Origin: Physcomitrium patens
Taxonomy: Eukaryota > Streptophyta > Bryopsida > Funariales > Funariaceae
Length of the DNA: 64,000 nt
Direction: 5' to 3'
Assembly: GCF_000002425.4 (NCBI RefSeq)
Contig: NC_037256.1
Coordinates: 12,619,556-12,683,555, forward strand
Below, one piece after another: positions 21,909-30,860 of the stretch. The translations under genes were made by a program, and so were the position numbers. Under the pieces are notes generated by a model. The model did not search any database and was not told the origin of the DNA. It worked only from the letters and a program-made list of their open reading frames with translations. How positions within the stretch are numbered: the first letter of the stretch is position 1; each line of letters begins with the position of its first letter.

Positions 21909-22952
21909 TTGAGCAATATCAAACAAATTTTTCTTCTTAGTGTCATTATGGCAGAACTTGTTGAAATGAAGAGTGCAATGGCACAAATGCAAGAGCAAAT
22001 GAGGGAGTTAATGCTTGCGATGCATCAACTCAATTCACCAACACATGAAAGAACAGGAATAGCAGAAAGTGGAGATATAGAGATGATCGGAGCTGCTTCA
22101 ACATCTACAACAAATCACGTTCCTTCTCCAATTATACAACACCCTATAAGCACTAGAGAACCAAGAATTGCCTTACCTGAGAAATTTGATGGTACGAGAT
22201 CAAAGTTTCGAGGGTTCATCAATCAAGTACAATTGGCAATTGAACTTCAACCGCAAAGCTATCCAACTCCAGGATCACAAGTCAGGTTTATTGGCACTCT
22301 ACTTTCTGGTTCTGCATTATCGTGATTTTCGTCTTTTCTTGAACAACGAAATCCAATATTGGACAATTTGGAAGCTTTTTTGGCGGAATTTCGATCTATG
22401 TATGGTGAACACGATGCAACTCGTGTTGCAACAAATAAGATCCGAATTCTGCGACAAGGAAATCGCTCAGTAACAGTATATGCTTCACAATTTCGACAAC
22501 TTGCAATTCACATCAAGTGGGATGATGCTGCACTCATCAGTCAATTTCTTTATGGATTGCAATACGAAGTAAAGAAATTGATGCTCAACTTACCTGATCC
22601 TCAAACTTTGAGTCAAGCAATCGATTTTGCGGTAAAATGTGATAATCGACTTTTTGAATTTCGATCTGAGAATCATTCACGGGAACCTCAACGTTATTAC
22701 TCAATGGCAACATCAACATCTTTGCCAAACGTACATTCGGAAGTAGAAGACATGCAAATTGACGCGGTACGTTTTAAACCTCTAACTGAGCAAGAAAAGA
22801 TTCGCCGTCGTCAAGAAGGATTATGTTTATATTGCGGAGAACCTAAGCACACTGCTCAACATTGTCCAAAGAAACGACGCAACTATAAAATGAGGGGTAC
22901 GACGGTCAAAGAAGACAACATGTCGGAAAACGGATTCGTCCAGCTACAATAG
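21909..22952 (+). CDS. gag: gag of copy 1, interrupted by one in-frame stop
   Basis: This is the structural capsid/nucleocapsid protein of the element, about 347 codons. The N-terminus has a Met/Gln-rich helical stretch (MAELVEMKSAMAQMQEQM). The centre has the retrotransposon gag core (FDGTRSKFRGFINQ, then QFLYGLQYEVKKLML). The C-terminus has one CCHC zinc knuckle (CLYCGEPKHTAQHC, near 22827-22866). A TGA at 22323-22325 replaces a Trp codon that copy 2 keeps, so the product would be cut at 138 residues. The frame continues unchanged afterwards and ends at TAG 22950-22952. The first downstream ATG (21951) is an equally possible start. Confidence 0.85.
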
Positions 22953-25900
22953 GGACCGTGCAGCTGGAACCTTGTACAATTCCTAATGAAGGTCCTATCC
23001 TCTCCTCAGAACCCTCTCCTTGTTTTATAATAGACTTATATTTAGGACCTAAGAATTACAAAGCCTCTGCTTTATTAGATTCGGGAGCCTCAACATGTTT
23101 TTTAGATGAACAATTTGTTAAAAGTCGTAAAATACCCTATGTACAGAAACCTAAACCAGTACATGTAGAAGTCATAGATGGTCGTCCCTTGTCTTCTGGA
23201 GATGTCACTCATGAAACTCATCCTATAAAAGTAACAATAGACGGTCATGATAGCTACATAGCTTTTAACATAATTAAATCCCCGTCCAATCCAGTTATTT
23301 TAGGTTTATCCTGGCTAGAAAAATATAACCCTCGAATAGATTGGAATTCGCGTAAACTTGACTTTTCCAAAAGCGTTATTAATAGTTCTACGAACCAAGT
23401 AAAAAATTATAAGTCTAGTATAGTAAAACCCGTACTTATAGGTGCAAAAGCATTTATACCCGCAGCAAAAGAAGGATCAACTTTTGCTATTTATGCTGCA
23501 CCTATTTCTGAAAACGTAAAGACTTCAAGTGGCATTCCAAGTCAATATCAGGAGTATCAAGACGTTTTTGAGAAAAAGAATGCAGATATTCTTCCTGAGC
23601 ACCGTCCATATGATTGTTCAATCGACCTCAAGGAAGGAACTCAGCCACCATTTGGACCAATTTACAGTTTATCGCAAGATGAGATGGCTGAACTCAAGAC
23701 ATATATTGACGAGAATTTAGCGAAGAATTTCATACGCCATTCAAAATCTCCAGCAGGAGCTCCAATTCTATTCGTAAAGAAAAAAGATGGATCTTTACGA
23801 ATGTGTGTTGATTATCGAGGACTCAACAAGATCACAATCAAGAACAGGTATCCATTACCTTTGATATCAGGACTCCTTGACCAGTTGAATCAAGCTAAGA
23901 TCTATACAAAAATAGATCTAAGAGGAGCATATAATCTAGTACGGATCAAAGAAGGAGATGAATGGAAGACTGCGTTTCGAACCAGGTATGGACATTTCGA
24001 ATATAATGTCATGCCCTTTGGACTCACGAATGCACCAACTGCTTTTCAACATCTCATGAATGATGTATTTCGTGAATTCTTAGACAATTTTGTCGTCTGC
24101 TATCTAGACGATATCCTGATCTATTCCAAGAACGTCAAAGAACATGAAATACATGTTCGTCAAGTATTACAAAAACTTAGAGATGCAGGATTGTACGCCA
24201 AGATGGAAAAGTGTGTATTTCACACTACTCAAGTTGACTTTTTAGGATACATCATTTCAAATGATGGTCTCATGATGGATTTTAAGAAAGTCCAAACAAT
24301 CGTGGATTGGAAGATTCCAAGGACAGTAAGAGATGTTCAATGTTTCTTGGGATTTGCCAATTACTATCGGATCTTCATCAAAGATTTCTCACGAGTTGCA
24401 GCTCCACTTACACGCTTGACTAGTAAAGATAAATTTCAATGGAATCAAGAAGCGGAAGTAGCATTTGAAGCCTTGAAGACATCGTTTGTCTCTGCACCAG
24501 TCTTATATCGTGTTGACTTTTCCAAGGCATTTTTTATGGAAACAGATGCATCAGATTTTGCCTTGGGTGCAGTTTTATCACAAATGGGAACAGATGACAA
24601 ACTCCATCCGATAGCTTTTCATTCAAGAAAATTCTCAGCAGCCGAGATCAATTATGAGATCCACGATAAAGAACTTCTTGTGATCGTGGATTCCTTTCAA
24701 GAATGGCGTCATTATCTAGAAGGCGCTTCTAGTCCAGTCACTGTGTATACAGATCACAAGAACCTCGAGTATTTCATGTCAGCACGCGTGTTGAATCGTC
24801 GTCAAGCTCGTTGGAGTATGTCTTTGTCAAGATTCGAGTTCATTATCACTTATCGGCCAGGAAAACAACAAGGTTTATCCGATGCCCTATCTAGACGTTC
24901 TTATTTTACACCAAAAGAAGGAGATGCAGCTTTTGAGCAACAAAGAACGGTCCTCTTGAAACCGGAGCAATTTCATCTCCGAGCAATGAAATCAACATTG
25001 ACTGTTGATTCAACTTTTCTCAAGCAAATCCAGTCCAGTATGTCCTCAAACCCTCTTGTTTATGATATCGAGAATAATTCTTCCAAGTCTCATGATCCTT
25101 CTAAGTTTGAGTTCAAGAATAATCTATTATATTTTGAAGGACGCCTATATGTTCCAGAAGGAGAAGCACGTTTACGTGTTCTTCAAGCACGTCATGACTT
25201 TCCAGCAGCAGGGCACTTTGGATATAATAAGACTTTGGAACTCATATCAAGAGATTTTTGGTGGCCACAAATGTGGAAGTCAGTCAAAGACTTTGTACAA
25301 TCATGTGATATTTGTTCAAGATCAAAAATTCCTCGTCATCGACCTTACGGACTTCTTCAGCCATTACCTATACCAGAACAACCATGGTCTTCTGTTTCTA
25401 TGGATTTCATCACAGATCTTCCAAGCTCAAGATCTTATGATTCTATATTTGTGATAGTAGATCGTTTCACCAAGATGGCACATTTTGTGCCATGTACAAA
25501 ATCTATCACAGGTGAAGAAACAGCTAAGCTTTTCATTGATAATATCTATCGCTATCATGGATTACCTAAAGATATCATATCGGATAGGGGAATTCAATTT
25601 GTGTCAAGATTTTGGAGGACCCTTTTCAAGATTTTAAAAGTAGACATAAAGCTATCTTCGGCTTTCCATCCTCAAACTGATGGACAAACAGAGCGCGTAA
25701 ACCAAGTCTTGGAGCAATATTTAAGGTGTACTATCAACTACCAACAAGATGATTGGACAACCCTTCTGCCATTGGCAGAGTTTGCTTATAATAATACGGT
25801 ACATTCTTCCACGCAACAAACATCTTTCTTTGCCAATTATGGCTATCATCCACGACTTGATACTTTTGATTTTTCAAAAGTTGATAATCCTGCAGCAGAA

Positions 25901-26119
25901 GATATGGCAAATCGGTTGTCAGAGTTACATGCAATAATGAAGACACAATTGAAGGAAGCTCAAGAACGACAAAAGATAAACGCAGATCTATATCGTAAGG
26001 AGCAACCACAGATCAACGTCGGTGATAAGGTATGGCTACTTCGTCGCAATATCAAGACTACTCGACCTTGTGACAAGTTGGACTATCGTAGGCTTGGCCC
26101 CTTTTCTGTTTCTGAATAG
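22889..26119 (+). CDS. pol: pol of copy 1: protease, reverse transcriptase, RNase H, integrase
   Basis: The pol frame lies -1 to gag, is open from 22889 and overlaps the end of gag by 64 bases. It has no early ATG (a GTG lies at 22958), so expression from gag by -1 frameshifting is likely. Counting from 22958, landmarks are protease D41-S-G, the RT active site YLDD at 382-385, the RNase H motif TDAS at 529-532, the integrase zinc finger H746/H753/C783/C786, and integrase D816, D876 and E912 with the classic 35-residue spacing before Glu. All catalytic residues are present. The frame ends at TAG 26117-26119, and the same frame continues afterwards into a chromodomain. Copy 2 has the same TAG. 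Confidence 0.93.
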   Translation, partial: NEGYDGQRRQHVGKRIRPATIGTVQLEPCTIPNEGPILSSEPSPCFIIDLYLGPKNYKASALLDSGASTCFLDEQFVKSRKIPYVQKPKPVHVEVIDGRPLSSGDVTHETHPIKVTIDGHDSYIAFNIIKSPSNPVILGLSWLEKYNPRIDWNSRKLDFSKSVINSSTNQVKNYKSSIVKPVLIGAKAFIPAAKEGSTFAIYAAPISENVKTSSGIPSQYQEYQDVFEKKNADILPEHRPYDCSIDLKEGTQPPFGPIYSLSQDEMAELKTYIDENLAKNFIRHSKSPAGAPILFVKKKDGSLRMCVDYRGLNKITIKNRYPLPLISGLLDQLNQAKIYTKIDLRGAYNLVRIKEGDEWKTAFRTRYGHFEYNVMPFGLTNAPTAFQHLMNDVFREFLDNFVVCYLDDILIYSKNVKEHEIHVRQVLQKLRDAGLYAKMEKCVFHTTQVDFLGYIISNDGLMMDFKKVQTIVDWKIPRTVRDVQCFLGFANYYRIFIKDFSRVAAPLTRLTSKDKFQWNQEAEVAFEALKTSFVSAPVLYRVDFSKAFFMETDASDFALGAVLSQMGTDDKLHPIAFHSRKFSAAEINYEIHDKELLVIVDSFQEWRHYLEGASSPVTVYTDHKNLEYFMSARVLNRRQARWSMSLSRFEFIITYRPGKQQGLSDALSRRSYFTPKEGDAAFEQQRTVLLKPEQFHLRAMKSTLTVDSTFLKQIQSSMSSNPLVYDIENNSSKSHDPSKFEFKNNLLYFEGRLYVPEGEARLRVLQARHDFPAAGHFGYNKTLELISRDFWWPQMWKSVKDFVQSCDICSRSKIPRHRPYGLLQPLPIPEQPWSSVSMDFITDLPSSRSYDSIFVIVDRFTKMAHFVPCTKSITGEETAKLFIDNIYRYHGLPKDIISDRGIQFVSRFWRTLFKILKVDIKLSSAFHPQTDGQTERVNQVLEQYLRCTINYQQDDWTTLLPLAEFAYNNTVHSSTQQTSFFANYGYHPRLDTFDFSKVDNPAAEDMANRLSELHAIMKTQLKEAQERQKINADLYRKEQPQINVGDKVWLLRRNIKTTRPCDKLDYRRLGPFSVSE

Positions 26120-26446
26120 ATCAACCCAGTTGCATATCGGTTACATCTACCAGAGTCAATGAAGATCCATCCTGTATTCCACGTATCTCTTCTTGAACCA
26201 TATAAGACAGTGGATATACAAGGAAGAAGACAAATGCCACCGCCTCCTATAGAAGTAGATAATAATGAAGAATTTGAGGTGGAAGAGATATTAGACTCAA
26301 GGCGGCGCCGAAATAAGCTGGAATATCTTGTTCATTGGCGCGGATATGATATTAGTGAACGCACATGGGAGCCATCCAGGAATCTAGCAAATGCATCAAC
26401 TAAAGTCAAAGTTTTTCATCAACGACATCCATCAAAACCAAGATGA
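26120..26446 (+). CDS. Integrase C-terminal tail with chromodomain (after in-frame TAG), copy 1
   Basis: This is in frame with pol but separated from it by the TAG at 26117-26119. It reads through the conserved 'MKIHPVFHVSLLEPY' tail of gypsy integrases into a chromodomain (FEVEEILDSRRRR, YLVHWRGYD, TWEPSRNL) and ends with TGA at 26444-26446. Chromodomains guide integration to particular chromatin. Without stop readthrough it could only be made separately from the ATG at 26159. Confidence 0.9.
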   Translation: MNPVAYRLHLPESMKIHPVFHVSLLEPYKTVDIQGRRQMPPPPIEVDNNEEFEVEEILDSRRRRNKLEYLVHWRGYDISERTWEPSRNLANASTKVKVFHQRHPSKPR

Positions 26447-26540
26447 AAATCTCTCTTATAAAAGAGACAAGATTGAGGCAAGATAACATTCAATTTCCTA
26501 TCCTTGTTTGTAACTTCTTTACATTTGTGACGCTAATTAG

Positions 26541-26963
26541 ATAGAGAGCCAACAACCAGCGGATTCAACTCAAGAACCTTCGTTTGCTGACCTGCCGGAC
26601 GAGACATTACGATTGTCACAACCTTCAAGACGATGCAATCGAGATGAAGATCTTCAAGAACGACATGTTCTTCCTCGAACAGATGGTGAGATACAACGCG
26701 TTTGGTATCACGATTTGGGAAGGGACTCCCGATGTTTGGTGATTTTGCTAGAGGTAGGAACAACTCCTGATGGTGTTCCGAATATTCTATTCGAAGGAAG
26801 TTATGAAGGCCTCAATAATGATCAAATAACTGGGTGGTCTTCCCGCCCTGGTATGGGACACTACCGATGGTTGAGAGGCCCTATCAATCATCTTCGAAGA
26901 GAACAGAGATCAGAGTATGTGGCGAATATAATTCGTCGCATCATAGATTTCCTCAACATATGA
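26541..26963 (+). CDS. Extra ORF of unknown function between chromodomain and 3' LTR, copy 1
   Basis: This stretch of 140 codons is open from 26541 to TGA 26961-26963, in the position where some gypsy elements carry an additional gene. It has no ATG at its start. The upstream 'cgctaattag' directly before 26541 looks like a branch point plus AG splice acceptor. The protein is hydrophilic, with a compact core (RVWYHDLGRDSRCLVILLEVG, split here by no stop) and a Trp-, Arg-rich C-terminal helix. There is no transmembrane segment or signal peptide, so it is not envelope-like. I recognise no family. Copy 2 has the identical protein. Confidence 0.6.
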   Translation: MESQQPADSTQEPSFADLPDETLRLSQPSRRCNRDEDLQERHVLPRTDGEIQRVWYHDLGRDSRCLVILLEVGTTPDGVPNILFEGSYEGLNNDQITGWSSRPGMGHYRWLRGPINHLRREQRSEYVANIIRRIIDFLNI

Positions 26964-26990
26964 TGACCGCTCCTCGTGGAACTCGTCTCT

Positions 26991-27001
26991 AGAAAGGGGG
27001 G
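26991..27001 (+). other. Polypurine tract of copy 1
   Basis: AGAAAGGGGGG lies three bases before the 3' LTR start. This is the expected primer for plus-strand DNA synthesis. Confidence 0.85.
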
Positions 27002-27004
27002 TAA

Positions 27005-27556
27005 TGTCACGGCCATAATCATATAAGCTAATAATTATATATAGAAATAGGTAGAAGTAAGTAAAAGTAGATAAAAGTAAGTTAATTGTATAATATTTAA
27101 TATAGAAGCTTCCTAGAAACTTCCTAGACGCTGCTTTGACTTCATAGGTGTCTTTAATTGACTTTTTGGATTAGAAACGTGGTCAACAAGTTGGCCATGT
27201 GCCACACATGTTGTTAGCTTGAAGATCAAGCTAACTATGTGGCCCACACGTAGAAAAACTTGCCTTATAAGTCAAGGCATGTGTCCTACAAAGTCAACAC
27301 ATATTGGAGGTCCTATAGAACGTCGCCACGTAGCCCCTAGTTAGATAGTATATATAGAGACAAGAGTAAAGGCTTCTTCACTCTTGTCAACTCCTTTCTT
27401 GCTTCTAGTCCAGGTTCAAGAGTCTTTAGTTTCTTGTCTTGTGGCAATAGCCATTCCAGTTTTCTTTTAATATACCTACTTGTTTATATTTTGACTTATT
27501 ATATCGAGATAGCCTTTTGGTGTATATTTTTCCTCATCGAGTCTTTGTCCTTGACA
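27005..27556 (+). repeat. 3' LTR of copy 1
   Basis: 552 bp with the same termini as the 5' LTR. By eye it carries about eight substitutions relative to the 5' LTR, mostly C-to-T or G-to-A type. Confidence 0.95.
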
Positions 27557-27586
27557 GTGTCTTTAATTGACTTTTTGGATTAGAAA
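27557..27586 (+). repeat. Continuation of the older split LTR, ending at a rearrangement joint
   Basis: GTGTC (target duplication) and the next 25 bases continue the LTR interrupted at 21183. The LTR then ends abruptly in 'ggattagaaa', where the duplicate segment starts, so only about 178 bases of this older LTR exist. Confidence 0.88.
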
Positions 27587-27747
27587 AAGTCGCTGTCCAA
27601 CGTCGTCTTCTCGTTTGTCCGTTCATTCGTTCTCCTGAGTCGGTATTCTCTTGCTCTGGACCATCGTCAGGGTGCTTTCCTTTCTGCTGACCATGTGAAA
27701 AGAATGAACCCTTCTTGTCATTTTTATAAGATTGCTCTATTTCACCT

Positions 27748-27751
<4 letters not shown>

Positions 27752-27782
<31 letters not shown>
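27752..27782. repeat. (AT)n microsatellite
   Basis: This is the counterpart of 16870-16893 in copy B, several units longer. Confidence 0.9.
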
Positions 27783-27788
<6 letters not shown>

Positions 27789-28814
27789 CCAGGTTTAGGG
27801 GTTTATATATCTATTTATACTTATCTAAGTTAATACACTAATAAATATGGCTTTCTATTATCTTAACTCTTTTGTAGGCAATAGTTTTTGTGATAAGATT
27901 TGTTATTGCTCCATAAGTTGATGAAATCTAAGATCTATCAAATTGCGTTAGCAACAAACATTAATCTTTGTTTCACTCTAAGGTGATTGTTAGGTCTCTT
28001 TAACCATTATTACTTTCCCGGACAAAAACAAGTGGATCATATAGTTATTTGATCATGGCCAAGACATTCTTAACTACCTTCAAATAATATATTTGGCATT
28101 CTCTTAAGCACAATATCTACTTTTTAATTGCATATTTAATAGGCTAATAATTTAGGACAATAAAACTATCAGTGTGGAATAAATCTTATGTAGTTATTGC
28201 ATTGTTTGCTGTATCAATGTTTGATTAATAGAATGACTATCATAATAAGATGATTTTTTGACCAAAATTGATGCAAAATCTAATTAGGGCAAAGATTAAA
28301 ATTATATTAGTGACTAGGATTTGAAGAGTAATAAGGGCATTCAACCTTCTTTCTTCTTTCTCATAATAGTATTGGTATTGTTGTTATTGTTATTTGAGAA
28401 TGATAGGAAGATGTAGGAGGTTAAAGAGAGGACTTGAGGACCCTAACAAAGACTTAAGAGGCCAATTTAGGACCAATATTTATAGTTTTATAATATTATA
28501 TGACTAATATAAAGACCCTTGAAATCAAATGGACAAAACCGTGTCTTTCATGTTAGATCTTATATTGTTTGGATAATTTGAATCAATCTAGTACAAAGCT
28601 CTTATAAATTGGATGATTTTATATATAAATCTATTTTATATTTGAATAAATGAATAATATCTAATTATAGATTTAAATTTTAGAAATTGAAGACCATAGA
28701 TAGTAGAAGAGATAATAATGAGGTAATAATTTATTTTTTTAGAAATTTGACAAGCAAGTGGTTGTTACTACCCTTCAAGAGAATCTAAAATCTCTCTTTC
28801 ACATCACTTCTAAT

Positions 28815-29357
28815 AATATTACTATGTTATAAATATACATATTTACTCAAATTATATTAATTATGTAAAAATAAATAGAAGTAAGTAAATTTGATAACAT
28901 CTTATGGAGTAGATTCTTATAAGCTTTATAGACATAAATTTGGCTTTTTATATATTTGAAAGTAATTGCTAGATTGAAAGTTAAGGCAACAACTTTGCTA
29001 CATGTTGTACATGTTGATAACTTATCCTATAAATTGAAAATATGGTATATATGTAGGAAATTTGTCTTACAAAGTTAGATATAATTCTCTCAAGTTAGAC
29101 ATGTATTGAAGGTCTTATAGAAGATTATGAGATAAGTCTTAATTACATAGTATATATAAAAATAAGAGTGAGGCCTTCTCATTCTTATCAACACCTTATT
29201 TTTTCTTAGTCTTGTTTCAAGAGTCTTTAGTCTTTGGCAATAATCATTCTAGTGTTAATATTATACTATCTTTGAGTATATATTTAATCTTTTCTAGTGA
29301 GGTAAGATTATATTTATGTTATGATTACTTATAATTCATATCCTTAACAACTTAAAA
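28815..29357 (+). repeat. Decayed gypsy LTR (copy B)
   Basis: This is the counterpart of 17935-18474 with the same block order. Independent substitutions in the two copies date the duplication as old. Confidence 0.75.
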
Positions 29358-29569
29358 AAGTTCTTTAATTCACTATTTTAGTTTTTTTAGAAGTGAATTG
29401 ATTACCTTATTTTTTTGTTGTATTTAAGGATTGCATACTATCAGCTTTTAAACCATTTTTTTTTAATATTGATTTTTTTTCTTAAAAAGAATAGACTATT
29501 CTTCTTTATAGATATTTTTATTTGATATTTGAGATTGTAAATTATTTTTTTCTATTTTGACTTATGGAT

Positions 29570-30590
29570 TTTTTAAAGTTGCATGTTATTGAGATGGAAG
29601 GAAAATTTATAAATACTAAACTTGGAAGTGAATGACTATTGATTTGCAACTATTACACATCTTTATTAAGTTGTCAACAATCTTAGGATAGAAATTTCAC
29701 ATGTTTCTAATATCAATTACTCACATATTATTACTATGCATATAAAAGAATTTATTAATAAAATCAAAAGTCTTTGAAAATCAACTTTATAATTGAATTT
29801 GAAAATTTTTATTACTATAAATATGAGAGAGATTTAGATTACTATGTTAGAGATGTTTGATAGAAGAAGTTTAAAAATTTAAGAATTTTTACAACATGTC
29901 AAGCTCTATTTAAGGTTTCATTCTTCTCAATATCTTAATGGATTTACTCAAGTTGAATTCATAGGTGTACTTTTATATAGAAGTGCTCTCTTTTAATTAA
30001 TATTTTTTATGGAAAATAATTTACAACTCTTATATGACTTAAATTCACTCCTAAAAGTATTTATAGCTATATTTGGAGAAATTAATGTAAAAAAATAGCA
30101 AATATAATATTCCAATATTTATAATAAAGATCATAATAAGCTACAATATATAGTGTTGAATTCCAAAACCTTATTTGTAATATGGATTGAATAATAAAGC
30201 TCATATTAATTAATTTTTATATAGATTAAAAGATAATGCCAAAAGCATATCTATTATCATAATTGATTATTTAATTTTTTGCATACAAAAATTTACTTTG
30301 TGAAAGATAGAAAAAATGAAGATTTGAATTATAAAAAATAAGACAAATTATGACGACAAGTGCTAAGTTTTTGGAAACTTATTCATTAAGGCTAAAACTT
30401 GTGTAAATTAATATGATATGTTTTGAAGCTCTTACTAAGCTAGAAAAGACTCAACATTGTTAATAAAGATTGCACTCATATTGTAATGAACCTAAGCACA
30501 TTATATAATATTATCTAAAAAGGTAACATGATTGCTTATAGTTGGTCATGGTAAAAAATGTGTTATAAAACATTAACATTGAGACACTAT
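29570..30590 (+). pseudogene. Decayed gag region (copy B)
   Basis: This is the counterpart of 18700-19724. It is full of stops, with a broken zinc-knuckle remnant near 30470-30520. Confidence 0.6.
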
Positions 30591-30860
30591 CACAGACATT
30601 TATATTTATTCTTATATTTATTAATATGATTAAGTAGAAGTAAATAAAAATAGATTTATTTTTAGTAAAGCTTTTTAAAAGCTTCATAGATACTACTTTG
30701 ACTTTATATGTATCTGTAGTTGATTGATAGATTAGAATCTTAGTCAAGAAATTAACCACATGTTGATAGCTTACAAAAAAAGTTAATTATGTGGCATACA
30801 TATAGATAACTTACTTTAAAAGTTAAGATATGCATCTTGCAAAGTCAATATGTTTTAAAA
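30591..30860 (+). repeat. Truncated decayed LTR (copy B)
   Basis: This is the counterpart of 19725-20045 without the long AT run. It shows the same LTR-to-gag fusion. Confidence 0.65.

Larger units (their letters stand above)
21184..27556 (+). mobile_element. Full-length Ty3/gypsy chromodomain element, copy 1
   Basis: This is a 6373-bp element with 552-bp LTRs that start TGTCA and end TGACA, and perfect 5-bp target duplications. The order is LTR, leader, gag, protease-RT-RNase H-integrase, chromodomain, an extra ORF, purine tract, LTR. The integrase-then-chromodomain order places it in the chromovirus group. By eye the two LTRs differ at about eight positions, so the insertion is young compared with its surroundings. 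Defects are an in-frame TGA in gag (22323-22325) and a TAG between integrase and chromodomain (26117-26119). It is inserted into an older LTR of the same family. Confidence 0.95.

Noticed and set aside
25005..25454. 149-codon ORF overlapping integrase in another frame (also at 38375-38824)
   Set aside because: It is an out-of-frame reading of pol, identical in both copies only because pol is.
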